Of a DNA stretch of 64,000 nt, positions 17,939 through 26,383 are shown piece by piece; positions within the stretch are counted from its first letter, which is position 1; the number at the start of each line of letters is the position of its first letter. The position numbers and the translations under genes were made by a program. The stretch spans positions 1 through 64,000 of the forward strand of contig JANPCX010000045.1 in the NCBI GenBank assembly GCA_031431125.1, in the 5' to 3' direction. The DNA is from JANPCX01 sp031431125. Its GTDB lineage: Bacteria; Pseudomonadota; Gammaproteobacteria; Burkholderiales; Burkholderiaceae_C. Below the pieces are notes generated by a model. That model saw only the letters and a list, made by a program, of their open reading frames with translations. It was not told the origin of the DNA and searched no databases.

Positions 17939-19288
17939 ATGAACAACAACAACCCAGAGCGTCGCCACTTCCTCAAACTCGCCAGCAGCGTTGGCGTGGG
18001 TGCCGCGCTTGGTCCCTGGTCGCAGCTGCAAGCCCTGGCTCAAACCACCCAGGGCAGCGACTACAAAGCCCTGGTCTGCCTCTTCATGTTCGGCGGCAGC
18101 GACAGCAACAACCTCATCGTGCCCACCGATGCCACGCGTTACGCCCAATACCAACGTGCCCGACCCAATCTGGCCTTGGGCCAAGCCCAGCTGTTGCCCT
18201 TGACCTTGAGCAACGCCGCTGGCAGTTATGGCATCCACCCCGCCATGGCGGGCATGCAGCAACTCATCAACAGCGGCAATGCCGCCGTGGTGGCCAACGT
18301 CGGCCCCCTCATGGTGCCCACCACCAAGGCGCAGTGGAACGCACGCTCCGTGCCCCTGCCCGACAACCTGTTTTCTCACTCCGACCAACAAGGCGCATGG
18401 CAGTCCGCCATCGTTGACGCGCCCCCGCGCACCGGCTGGGGAGGGCGCTTGCTCGAGCGTCTGGTCAGCGAAGGTGCCACCAACCGCGGCTACAGCGCCA
18501 TCAGCGTCAGCGGTGGCAATGTGTGGGAGGCGGGCGACCGCAGCCTCACGCCCTACCGCGTGTCTTCCTCCGGCGAGTTTGGTTTTGGCTTTTATAAGCC
18601 CAATGGCACCGACCCCCTGTCAGTCGCCATCACCGATTTGCTGCGCGAACAACGCGCCGACCCGCTGGAACAAACCTGGCTCAACATGATGGGCCGCAGC
18701 ATCGACAACCAGCGCATCCTCACCGACGCCATCAGCGGCAACACGGTGACCACTGCCTTCCCCGACACCGGCATGGGCCGCCAACTGCGCATGATTGCCC
18801 GCCTCATCAGCGCACGCGGCAAACTCGGTTTGTCACGCCAGTGTTTCTTTTGCTCCATCGGCGGCTTCGACACCCACGGTGACGACCAACTGCAACGCCA
18901 AAACGACAACTTCGGCGAAATCAGCGCCGCCGTGGCCGCCTTCCACGCCGCCACCACCGAACTCGGTTTGGCCACACAAGTCACCCTCTTCACCGCTTCC
19001 GACTTCGGTCGCAACCTGCCCTCCAACGGCGCAGGCACCGACCACGGCTGGGGCTCACACCACCTGGTGGTGGGCGGCGCCGTCAAAGGTGGGCGCATGG
19101 TGGGCAAGTTCCCCGAGCTGGTCGTGGGTGGCCCCGAAGACTCAGGGCAGGGCGTCTGGATCCCCGGCGTGGCCACCGACCAAATGGGCGGCGAACTCGC
19201 CCGCTGGTTTGGCGCAGACAGCGCCGTGATGGAAGCGGCGTTTCCGCGCTTACGCTACTTTGATGCGAATTTGGGGTTGATGGGGTGA
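17939..19288 (+). CDS. DUF1501 family protein with Tat signal
   Basis: This 449-aa protein starts with a twin-arginine signal (ERRHFLKLASS, then a hydrophobic stretch to QALAQ), so it is exported folded. The body has alkaline-phosphatase-like DUF1501 motifs: ALVCLFMFGGSDSNNLIVP near residue 43, FDTHGDQ-like GGFDTHGDDQ, and TASDFGRNLPSNGAGTDHGWGSHHLVVGG with Asp/His residues typical of metal sites. It is co-transcribed with the DUF1800 gene 11 bp upstream. Substrate unknown. Confidence 0.87.
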   Translation: MNNNNPERRHFLKLASSVGVGAALGPWSQLQALAQTTQGSDYKALVCLFMFGGSDSNNLIVPTDATRYAQYQRARPNLALGQAQLLPLTLSNAAGSYGIHPAMAGMQQLINSGNAAVVANVGPLMVPTTKAQWNARSVPLPDNLFSHSDQQGAWQSAIVDAPPRTGWGGRLLERLVSEGATNRGYSAISVSGGNVWEAGDRSLTPYRVSSSGEFGFGFYKPNGTDPLSVAITDLLREQRADPLEQTWLNMMGRSIDNQRILTDAISGNTVTTAFPDTGMGRQLRMIARLISARGKLGLSRQCFFCSIGGFDTHGDDQLQRQNDNFGEISAAVAAFHAATTELGLATQVTLFTASDFGRNLPSNGAGTDHGWGSHHLVVGGAVKGGRMVGKFPELVVGGPEDSGQGVWIPGVATDQMGGELARWFGADSAVMEAAFPRLRYFDANLGLMG

Positions 19289-19325
19289 GGGCCATTGGCC
19301 CAGCGCCGTGGGACGCACTCATTTG

Positions 19326-19488
19326 AGGATGCTCTGCATAACTCTTGCGAGGCTGTGGTAGCGCGGATCGGGATGGGCTACAAGGCGTTTTTTGCAGCCA
19401 ATAGCCCCGCTATTGGCAAGAAAAACAACGCCGTAGACCGCCCGAGTCCGTGCTGCCGCAGTCCGCAAGGAGTTATGCAGAGCATCCT
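19326..19488. mobile_element. 163-bp MITE-like element with conserved palindromic core
   Basis: AGGATGCTCTGCATAACTC at 19326-19344 is repeated inverted at the right end (to 19488). The centre has GCCAATAGCCCCGCTATTGGC at 19397-19417, then AAGAAA, CAACGCCG and AGACCGCCCGAG blocks. The same order of blocks recurs inverted in the element at 62086-62251. No gene is present. It occupies the gap between the DUF1501 gene and the antitoxin gene. Confidence 0.65.
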
Positions 19489-19555
19489 TAACATTGCCAC
19501 CCGTTCGGTCGACTGATAATATGGGGTGATACTTTTAAATACCTGCGAGGCCTCC

Positions 19556-19846
19556 ATGACTGCTGCATCCGTCCACCCCGTAGCAATCAAGATTGACAGC
19601 GACATCAAAGAACGGGTGAAGCGCTTGGCGTCTGCCCGCCATCGCACGGCCCACTGGCTCATGCGGGAGGCCATTACCCAGTACGTCGAGCGAGAAGAAA
19701 AGCGCGAAGCTGTCCGCCAGGAGACACTGCATGCCTGGGAGGAATACCGCACCACAGGGCTTCACGCAACGGCGAAAGAAGTGGATGCGTGGCTGGCGAG
19801 CTGGGGAACTGATGACGAGCTGCCCGCGCCAACATGCCACAAGTGA
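19556..19846 (+). CDS. CopG/RHH-type antitoxin
   Basis: This 96-aa protein has a ribbon-helix-helix N-terminus (VAIKIDSDIKERVKRLASARH, TAHWLMREAITQYV), expected to bind its own promoter and neutralise the toxin. Start ATG 19556 follows GAGG; an upstream in-frame start at 19526 is less likely. It overlaps the toxin gene by 13 bp, indicating translational coupling. The TAATAT/TACTTTTAAAT sequence 20-40 bases upstream is AT-rich and may hold the operator. Confidence 0.85.
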   Translation: MTAASVHPVAIKIDSDIKERVKRLASARHRTAHWLMREAITQYVEREEKREAVRQETLHAWEEYRTTGLHATAKEVDAWLASWGTDDELPAPTCHK

Positions 19847-20127
19847 GATACGCGCCCAGCGCGGTCCGTGATTTGGAGCGTTTGCGCGAGTTCCTGCGGA
19901 GCAAAAATCCTGCTGCGGCCAGACGCGCGGCGGAAATGATCCTCGAGGCAGTGCAGGTGCTTGGACTACAACCCCACATCGGTCGCCCCATTGAGGAGAT
20001 GCCAGATGAGTTCCGGGAGTGGGTGATTGACTTTGGCGACAGCGGCTATGTCGCTCGTTATCGTATCGATGGCGATGCAGTCACGGTCCTCGCGGTGCGC
20101 CACCAAAAAGAGGTGGGTTTTTCCTGA
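19834..20127 (+). CDS. RelE/ParE family toxin
   Basis: This 97-aa toxin has the family pattern: N-terminal YAPSAVRDLERLREFLRSKN helix pair, then IGRPIEEMPDEFREWVIDFG and the C-terminal YVARYRIDGDAVTVLAVRHQKE strand pair. It is second in a two-gene operon after the RHH antitoxin. ParE proteins poison gyrase and RelE proteins cleave mRNA on ribosomes. The sequence is closer to ParE by the RHH partner, but the target is not certain. Confidence 0.87.
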   Translation: MPQVRYAPSAVRDLERLREFLRSKNPAAARRAAEMILEAVQVLGLQPHIGRPIEEMPDEFREWVIDFGDSGYVARYRIDGDAVTVLAVRHQKEVGFS

Positions 20128-20251
20128 GAGCCCTTGGCAGGCAAGGCCCGCCCCTCCTGCAAAAAAACCTCACCCCAGCCATACTTCTGTCCCCGGTGCA
20201 CAAACCGTCTCACGACACCACAGCACAACCAATCCAACCCCAGGAGCCCCC

Positions 20252-20761
20252 ATGACCAACCCCCTCTACACCGCCAGCGTCCCCGTCTTCCAGCAAATGC
20301 TGGGTGGCCTTGCCAATGTGCTGACCAAAGCGCAAGCCCATGCCGAAGCCAAGAAGATCGAGCCCAATGCCTTGCTGCAAGCGCGGCTGTACCCTGACAT
20401 GTTCACCTTGGTTCGCCAAGTGCTCATCGCTTGCGACTTCGCCAAAGGCGTGTCGGCCCGCCTGGCCGGTGCCGCTGTGCCCGTGTACGAAGACACCGAA
20501 CAAACCTTTGAAGACCTGCAAGCCCGCATCAGCAAAACCCTGGGCTTCATCGAGAGCCTGCCGCGCGGTGGTTTTGAAGGCAGCGAAACACGCGAAGTGC
20601 TGCTGAACCAAGGCGGCCCCCGCGAGCGCCACTTCACCGGCGGTGCGGCCTACCTCTACACCTATGGCCTGCCCCATTTCTTTTTTCACGCCACCACGGC
20701 CTACGCCATCCTGCGCCACAACGGTGTAGAGGTTGGCAAAAAAGACTACATGGCCGCTTGA
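20252..20761 (+). CDS. DUF1993 domain protein
   Basis: This 169-aa protein has the DUF1993 features: early LLGNVLxKAxAHAEAKKI-like segment, LLQARLYPDMFTLVRQVLIACDFAK, and the C-terminal LPHFFFHATTAYAILRHNGVEVGKKDY. The fold is DinB-like four-helix by family knowledge; the conserved His residues may bind metal. ATG 20252 has CAGGAG eight bases upstream; the upstream frame extension to 20027 overlaps the toxin and is rejected. Function unknown. Confidence 0.85.
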   Translation: MTNPLYTASVPVFQQMLGGLANVLTKAQAHAEAKKIEPNALLQARLYPDMFTLVRQVLIACDFAKGVSARLAGAAVPVYEDTEQTFEDLQARISKTLGFIESLPRGGFEGSETREVLLNQGGPRERHFTGGAAYLYTYGLPHFFFHATTAYAILRHNGVEVGKKDYMAA

Positions 20762-20834
20762 TTCCCGCGCTGACCCAACATGGCGGCCCCCTGGCCGCCA
20801 TATTTCTTTCAAAACACAGCACCGGACTGCCCCC

Positions 20835-21062
20835 GTGAAAACCTACGACATTCAATTCGAACGCGTCAAAGGCATGCGCAATGCCCACGGCCTCATCTAC
20901 TTGCAACTCGACGCCACCGTGTCGCCGAAAACCGCAGCCACCGAGGGCGAGCCTTGTTCCCTGCTCACCCTGAGCGAAGAACAAGCCCGCGTGGTCATGG
21001 CGGCCATCAAGTCGCAGTTGGTGGAGCTGGACAAACGTAAGGCCAAGAGTCGGCGGGGGTGA
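20835..21062 (+). CDS. Small hypothetical protein
   Basis: This 75-aa protein begins at GTG 20835 (KTYDIQFERVKGMRNAHG...), has a conserved-looking beta-rich N-terminus and a helical EEQARVVMAAIKSQLVELDKRK tail. The open frame extends upstream to 20733 but that part is antisense-like and overlaps the DUF1993 gene. No family is recognised. Confidence 0.6.
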   Translation: MKTYDIQFERVKGMRNAHGLIYLQLDATVSPKTAATEGEPCSLLTLSEEQARVVMAAIKSQLVELDKRKAKSRRG

Positions 21063-21466
21063 GTTCGGGTTGCCCCGCCTTTGCATGGCAAGCAAATGCA
21101 CCTTCACCAGACTGACGAATTAGGCGTCAACAACGCATGCTCGCGCTGCAACGGCGCGGGCGGTTGACACCCAAAAACTGCGCTTGCTCAAAGCGCTGTC
21201 TTGTTTATCCAAGAAGCCAAAAAAGCCTCTCGCTTCGGAGCTGTGGCGGCTAAAACGCCGCCGATCAAGCCGTCGCAATCTCCCCCTTTCGGATGCCTGT
21301 CAGGCCTTGCAGGTTCCACCTGTTTGGGGGGCTAACACCCGCTGTGCACTGTGAATTTTCACCGCTAGAGTCGCCGCCAGCAAACACTTTGTTTCTTTCG
21401 AAGTGTTTGAAACATAGATGAGACGGCGACCGCCGCGCATCAGACGACAACAGCGAGGAGGAGTTC
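21063..21466 (+). other. 404-bp intergenic region before the second T1SS
   Basis: No gene is supported here. A TTGACA hexamer occurs near 21164 without a clear -10 partner. A C/T-rich patch AAAAAGCCTCTCGCTTCGG lies near 21220. An AGGAGG-like GAGGAGG sits about 10 bases before the ABC transporter start. It probably contains the promoter of the type I secretion operon. Confidence 0.4.
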
Positions 21467-23743
21467 ATGACAGCAGCCGAAACGAGGTCGGCCAGCGCCA
21501 TCGTGCGTGCAAATTTGGACACGACCGAGTCCAACCCGGGGCCGAGTCGCATTGATCAACTTTTGGATCCGGGTTCGCCCGCCGCCCGCCCCAACGCCGC
21601 GCAAACCTTCCAAGCCCTGTGCCTGCTGGCCCGCCTGCACCACATAGCGGCCCAGCCTGAAGCGTTGTTGCACCAACTCGGTCTCAGCCCCAGAGAGCAT
21701 GCGACGACCTCGCATTTGCTGCAAGCGGCCAAGCTGCTCGGTCTCAAAGCCAAAGCCGTCCGATCCACGGTGGCCCAGCTTGCCCAAACCCCACTGCCCG
21801 CCTTGGCTTTGATGAACGATGGCCGTGTGGTCCTGCTGGCCCAATGCGACGGCCAGCGTGTGCTCTTCATGAACCCGGGGGCGGTCGATTCCACCAGCCC
21901 CACCATCGAACCGCTGTCTGTTTTTGAGTCGCAGTGGAGCGGCCAACTCATACTGGCCACCAGCCGCGCCAGCTTGGCCGGGGAACTAGCCAAGTTCGAT
22001 TTCAGCTGGTTCATCCCCAGCATCGTCAAACACCGCAAGCTGCTCGGCGAGGTGCTGCTGGTCTCCACCTTCTTGCAGCTCTTTGCCCTGGTGAGTCCCT
22101 TGTTCTTCCAGGCCACCATGGACAAAGTTTTGGTGCACCAGGGCTTGACGACGCTGGACGTGCTCGTACTGGGCCTGGTCGTGGTGGTGGTGTTCGAGAG
22201 CCTGCTCACCGTTTTGCGCAGCTACATCTTCAGCCACACCACCAGCCGCATCGACGTGGAGCTGGGCAGCCGATTGTTCCGTCACCTTCTCTCCTTGCCC
22301 CTGGCCTACTTCGGCGCCCGCCGCATTGGCGACTCGGTGGCCCGCGTGCGCGAGCTGGAAAACATCCGCAGCTTCCTCACCGGCAACGCCATCACCTTGG
22401 TACTGGACGTGGTGTTCTCCATCGTCTTCATCGCCGTCATGTTCGCTTACAGCGTGCCGTTGACTTTGATTGTGCTGATCAGCCTGCCGCTGTATGTGGG
22501 CCTGAGCCTTTTGATCATGCCCGTGCTGCGCGCCAGTCTGGATGAAAAGTTCGCCCGCGGCGCAGAAAACCAAGCCCTCTTGGTGGAAACCGTGAGCGGC
22601 ATTCAAACCGTCAAAGCCAATGCCCTGGAGCCCTCGGTGGCCAAACGCTGGGACGACCAATTGGCTGCCTACGTGTCAGCCAGCTTCAAAACCCAGAACT
22701 TGGCCAGCTGGGGCCATGAAGGCATCAACCTCATCGGCAAACTCATTGGTGCCGCCACCTTGTGGTGGGGAGCCCGGCTGGTGATCGACCAGCAAATGAG
22801 CGTCGGCCAATTCATCGCCTTCAACATGTTCGCTCAAAGGGTGGCCCAGCCCATCATGCGCATGGCCCAGTTGTGGACCGACTTCCAGCAAACAGGCATC
22901 TCCATGGCACGCCTTGGCGACATCCTCAACACCCGCACCGAAGCCCCACCGCAAAGCGCCGCCCAACTGCCATCGCTAAAGGGAAAAATCCAGTTCGATC
23001 AAGTCACCTTCCGCTACCGGCCCGATGCGCCGCCTGTCATCAACGCCCTGAGCCTGGACATTGCCGCCGGCCAAGTCATCGGCATCGTCGGCCGCAGTGG
23101 CTGCGGCAAAAGCACGCTCACCAAACTCGTGCAGCGCCTGTATTCCCCCGAACAAGGCCGCTTGCTGGTGGACGGCATCGACATCGCCTTGATCGACGCC
23201 GCCCAGCTGCGCCGGCAAATTGGCGTCGTGCTGCAAGAGAACCTGCTCTTCAACCGCAGCGTGCGCGAGAACATTGCCATCACCGACCCGGCCGCACCGA
23301 TTGAAGCGGTGATGCATGTGGCGCAACTCTCGGGCGCGCACGAGTTCATCAGCGAAATGCCCCAGGGTTACGACACCCTCGTCGGCGAACAAGGGGGCGG
23401 TCTCTCCGGTGGGCAGCGCCAGCGCATTGCCATTGCACGGGCCCTCTTCACCAACCCGCGCATCCTCATCCTGGACGAAGCCACCAGCGCGCTGGACTAT
23501 GAAAGCGAGTCCATCCTGCAGCGCAACATGGCCGCCATCTGCAAAGGCCGCACCGTGCTCATCATTGCCCACCGCCTGAGCAGTGTGCGCTGCGCGCATC
23601 GAATCATCGCCATGGACAAAGGCCGCATCGTGGAAGAGGGCAGCCACGAGCAGCTCATCCACAAAACAGGCGGCGTCTATGCCACCTTGTGGGCGGCACA
23701 GGCGGGGGGCGACTCTGGTGAGGTGAAGGAGCAAGGGCTGTGA
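21467..23743 (+). CDS. HlyB-type type I secretion ABC transporter
   Basis: This 758-aa exporter has an N-terminal C39-like domain (about residues 45-170) that resembles the HlyB docking domain and lacks the catalytic Cys, ending in the SGQLILATSR segment. Membrane domain: about 185-470. Nucleotide-binding domain: Walker A GRSGCGKST, signature LSGGQRQRIAIARAL, Walker B ILILDEATSALD, H-loop IAHRLSS. The HlyD adaptor gene follows after a REP-containing gap. It is the likely exporter of the giant RTX lipase 10 kb downstream; this pairing is inferred from position and family. Confidence 0.93.
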   Translation: MTAAETRSASAIVRANLDTTESNPGPSRIDQLLDPGSPAARPNAAQTFQALCLLARLHHIAAQPEALLHQLGLSPREHATTSHLLQAAKLLGLKAKAVRSTVAQLAQTPLPALALMNDGRVVLLAQCDGQRVLFMNPGAVDSTSPTIEPLSVFESQWSGQLILATSRASLAGELAKFDFSWFIPSIVKHRKLLGEVLLVSTFLQLFALVSPLFFQATMDKVLVHQGLTTLDVLVLGLVVVVVFESLLTVLRSYIFSHTTSRIDVELGSRLFRHLLSLPLAYFGARRIGDSVARVRELENIRSFLTGNAITLVLDVVFSIVFIAVMFAYSVPLTLIVLISLPLYVGLSLLIMPVLRASLDEKFARGAENQALLVETVSGIQTVKANALEPSVAKRWDDQLAAYVSASFKTQNLASWGHEGINLIGKLIGAATLWWGARLVIDQQMSVGQFIAFNMFAQRVAQPIMRMAQLWTDFQQTGISMARLGDILNTRTEAPPQSAAQLPSLKGKIQFDQVTFRYRPDAPPVINALSLDIAAGQVIGIVGRSGCGKSTLTKLVQRLYSPEQGRLLVDGIDIALIDAAQLRRQIGVVLQENLLFNRSVRENIAITDPAAPIEAVMHVAQLSGAHEFISEMPQGYDTLVGEQGGGLSGGQRQRIAIARALFTNPRILILDEATSALDYESESILQRNMAAICKGRTVLIIAHRLSSVRCAHRIIAMDKGRIVEEGSHEQLIHKTGGVYATLWAAQAGGDSGEVKEQGL

Positions 23744-23778
23744 AATACCCCGCCAACACGCCATACGCCCCCCACCCC

Positions 23779-23899
23779 CGTCATTCCCGCGCCTCCCTTC
23801 GTCATTCCCGCGCAGGCGGGAATCCAGTCGGTGGTGGTTTTAGGCATCAGGGTGTCGTAGCCACCCGTGCCTGGATTCCCGCCTACGCGGGAATGACGG
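23779..23899. repeat. REP-like palindromic repeats between T1SS genes
   Basis: Two direct copies of CGTCATTCCCGCG (23779 and 23800, the second a complete small palindrome ending GGCGGGAATCCAG) are followed by an inverted partner at 23871-23899. They separate the ABC transporter from the HlyD gene and may affect mRNA ends between them. Confidence 0.8.
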
Positions 23900-23999
23900 C
23901 AGAAGCGGCTTCAGAACCTGGACTTGCACGATTAAGCAATACGCATCGCCTTGTGCCATCTTCAGTAGTTAGGGCCTGCACTTCATTCGAGATCGCGCC

Positions 24000-25466
24000 A
24001 TGACGAACCCACAAGCCCCCCACCCCGCTCGAGAACTGCTCCACCGCTACAAAACCATCTGGCAAGCCGCATGGAGCGCAAGGCATGAGATGGTGGGCCC
24101 CAAACGCCTGGCCGATCAAACCGCCTTCCTGCCCGCAGCACTGAGCCTGCAAGAAACCCCGGTTCACCCCGCACCCCGCCGCACCGCCTGGGTGCTGTGT
24201 GCCTTGTTCTTCATTGCGCTGCTGTGGTCCATCTTCGGTAAGATCGACATCGTGGCCGTGGCCCATGGCCGGATCATCGTCAGCGAACGCAGCAAAACTG
24301 TGCAGCCCCTGGAAGCAGGCGTCATTCGGCAAGTGCATGTGAAAGACGGCGACCACGTCACAGCCGGCCAGGTGCTGGTTGAACTCGACCCCACCAATGC
24401 CAGCGCCGACAGCGCCAGCGTGGCCGAGCAACTGGCGGCGGCGCAGTCTGAATTGATCCGTACCACGGCTTTGTTGGAGGCTTTGCGGCAGAACAAACCA
24501 CCGGTGCTTCAAGTCAACGCCACCCGCAACTCTCCTCACTCCGTTCGCCCTGAGCCTGTCGAAGGGTCACGCACAGATACCTCCTCCATCCAAGCCCAAC
24601 TGCAAACCGAATGGCAAGACATCACCGCCAAGCTCGCCAAACTCAGCAGCGAACAAGCCCGCCGCCAGGCCGAAATGGCCACCGTCAACGCCACCATCGC
24701 CAAACTGGAAGCCACCTTGCCGCTGGCCAAGCAGCGCGAGGCCGATGTGAGAGGCCTCGCAGAACAAGGTTTCATGTCCAGCCACCTGGCGCAAGACCGC
24801 ACCCGCGAGCGCATCGAACTGGAGCGTGACCTGACCACGCAGCGCGCCCGCAAACAAGAAGCCCAGGCGGCCGCCTTCGAAGCCGCCCAAGCCCAAGCGG
24901 CCTACCGCGCCGAAACCCAGCGCCTGCTCACCGAGCGCCAGGCCCAAGCCCACACCAAACAAGAACAACTCAGCCAGGAACAAAACAAAGCCCAGGCACG
25001 CACCCGGCTCACCCAGCTCACCGCGCCCACCTCAGGCACGGTGCAGCAACTGGCCGTGCACACCACAGGCGGTGTGGTCACCCCGGCCCAGGTGCTGATG
25101 GTCATCGTGCCCAAAGACGCCGAAGTCACAGCCGAAGTCGTCGTCGACAACAAAGACATCGGCTTTGTGCAAGCCGGTCAAGGCAGCACCATCAAGCTGG
25201 AAACCTTCCCCTTCACCCGCTACGGCACGGTGGACGCGTTAGTCAAAACCGTGGCGGCGGACGCCGTCAACGACGAAAAACGCGGCGCCATCTTCCCCGC
25301 CTTGCTCACCCTCAAGAGCAGCGCCCTGAACGTGGACGGCAAACGAGTCAACCTCGCGCCCGGAATGAACCTCAGCGCCGAGATCAAAACCGGACGGCGG
25401 CGAATCATCAGCTACCTCTTCAACCCCGTGCAGAAGGCGCTGGATGAGAGTTTGGGGGAGCGGTGA
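24000..25466 (+). CDS. HlyD-family type I secretion adaptor
   Basis: This 488-aa inner-membrane/periplasmic fusion protein has a 60-residue cytoplasmic N-terminus, one TM helix (WVLCALFFIALLWSIFG), the barrel-sandwich half motif (VQPLEAGVIRQVHVKDGDHV), a long Ala/Gln-rich coiled coil (about 190-330) and the C-terminal HlyD domain (TSGTVQQLAVHTTGGVV, FPFTRYGTVDA). Around residues 180-190 the coding sequence contains VRPEPVEGS, encoded by a dispersed genomic repeat inserted in frame. Pairs with the HlyB-type transporter upstream. Confidence 0.92.
   Translation: MTNPQAPHPARELLHRYKTIWQAAWSARHEMVGPKRLADQTAFLPAALSLQETPVHPAPRRTAWVLCALFFIALLWSIFGKIDIVAVAHGRIIVSERSKTVQPLEAGVIRQVHVKDGDHVTAGQVLVELDPTNASADSASVAEQLAAAQSELIRTTALLEALRQNKPPVLQVNATRNSPHSVRPEPVEGSRTDTSSIQAQLQTEWQDITAKLAKLSSEQARRQAEMATVNATIAKLEATLPLAKQREADVRGLAEQGFMSSHLAQDRTRERIELERDLTTQRARKQEAQAAAFEAAQAQAAYRAETQRLLTERQAQAHTKQEQLSQEQNKAQARTRLTQLTAPTSGTVQQLAVHTTGGVVTPAQVLMVIVPKDAEVTAEVVVDNKDIGFVQAGQGSTIKLETFPFTRYGTVDALVKTVAADAVNDEKRGAIFPALLTLKSSALNVDGKRVNLAPGMNLSAEIKTGRRRIISYLFNPVQKALDESLGER
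24540..24567 (+). repeat. Dispersed repeat inserted in frame within the HlyD gene
   Basis: The bases CGTTCGCCCTGAGCCTGTCG and following AAGGG match the widespread bacterial intergenic repeat that translates as RPEPVEGS. Here it lies inside the coiled-coil entry of the adaptor and keeps the frame open. Confidence 0.75.
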
Positions 25467-25501
25467 TGAGCGCGCTGAAGAACATGCTTCTTGCACATCA
25501 C

Positions 25502-25529
25502 CGTCATTCCCACGAAAGTGGGAATCCAG
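25502..25529. repeat. REP-like single palindrome
   Basis: CGTCATTCCCACGAAAGTGGGAATCCAG forms a hairpin and is a variant of the REP family seen elsewhere in the window. It lies 36 bases after the HlyD stop and may cap the transcript. Confidence 0.75.
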
Positions 25530-25575
25530 GCAGTGCCACGAACAGAACCTTCTCTCGTTTGAAGTCGGCACTGGA

Positions 25576-25884
25576 CTACCCTGGTGAGTGCGTGCGCAAC
25601 CAGTCCTTCAGCGCTGCATCAATGCGCGTTTGCCAGCCATCACCCGACGCACGAAAGGCCTGCATCACTTCGGGTGACAAGCGAATGGTGGTGGATACCT
25701 TGGGGTTCGCTTTGACCGCTCCCAAGGGGCGCCCTGCGCGCCGTGCCCGTATTTGCTCAGGCGTGGTGACTCGGCCTTCTCCGCGTTGCACCTGGTCGAT
25801 AGAACGCAACAGCGCTGCTTCAAATTCCGCCATCTCTGGGTCAACGATGTTTGAGTTACCCAATGCTTTACGTTTGCCCATCAA
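25576..25884 (-). CDS. BrnA-like antitoxin
   Basis: This 102-aa protein has the C-terminal ribbon-helix-helix of BrnA-like antitoxins (KVSTTIRLSPEVMQAFRASGDGWQTRIDAALKDWLRTH). Its first 60 residues are a charged arm for toxin binding (RARRAGRPLGAVKANPK). It lies downstream of the toxin gene and overlaps it by 17 bp, so the toxin is made first. Two ATGs occur at 25884 and 25881. Confidence 0.8.
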   Translation of the reverse strand: MMGKRKALGNSNIVDPEMAEFEAALLRSIDQVQRGEGRVTTPEQIRARRAGRPLGAVKANPKVSTTIRLSPEVMQAFRASGDGWQTRIDAALKDWLRTHSPG

Positions 25885-26185
25885 AACGCTCCTTCAATTT
25901 CAGCAAAAACTCAGGCCGCAGGTTGTCGAGCTCGGCCTTCGCATAGACCAACAGCAAAACCACCTCACCACTGGCCAAGCGGTTGAAGTAAATCACCCGC
26001 GCCCCACCACGCTTGCCCATTCCTCCACGAGACCAGCGCACTTTGCGCAAGCCGCGCGCACCGGGAATCACATCGCCCGTGTCGGCGTGTTCGGCAATCC
26101 AGTCGATGAAAGCCATTCGTTCCCCGTCGCTCCAAACCTTGGCCGACCAGGTCACGAATTCGGGCGTTTCGATGACGGTATTCAT
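25868..26185 (-). CDS. RelE/HigB-type toxin
   Basis: This 105-aa toxin has the DUF1044/RelE-like sequence: TWSAKVWSDGERMAFIDWIAEHADTGDVIPG, then GLRKVRWSRGGMGKRGGARVIYFNR and the C-terminal VLLLVYAKAELDNL. HigB-type toxins cleave translated mRNA. It precedes its antitoxin, the reversed order typical of higBA. ATG 26185 is preceded by an AT-rich stretch that may be the promoter/operator. Antitoxin is BrnA-like rather than the usual HTH HigA. Confidence 0.82.
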   Translation of the reverse strand: MNTVIETPEFVTWSAKVWSDGERMAFIDWIAEHADTGDVIPGARGLRKVRWSRGGMGKRGGARVIYFNRLASGEVVLLLVYAKAELDNLRPEFLLKLKERFDGQT

Positions 26186-26230
26186 TGGTTAAATGTTACT
26201 ACGAATAAATGTCATGTCCAAACCCCACAC

Positions 26231-26361
26231 CGTCATTCCCGCGCAGGCGGGAATCCAGAAGATGCACCGCATCACGCTACTGTCTATCCGTTCATTACCA
26301 CGCACAAGATGAGTCCACACCCTGGATTCCCGCTTGGATTCACAAGCACGCGGCAATGACG
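26231..26361. repeat. REP-like palindromic repeat pair
   Basis: A complete small palindrome at 26231-26258 (CGTCATTCCCGCGCAGGCGG...) and a degenerate inverted partner at 26322-26361 lie between the toxin gene and the glycosyltransferase gene. Confidence 0.75.
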
Positions 26362-26383
26362 AACACTCCCGCACAAACTTCCC

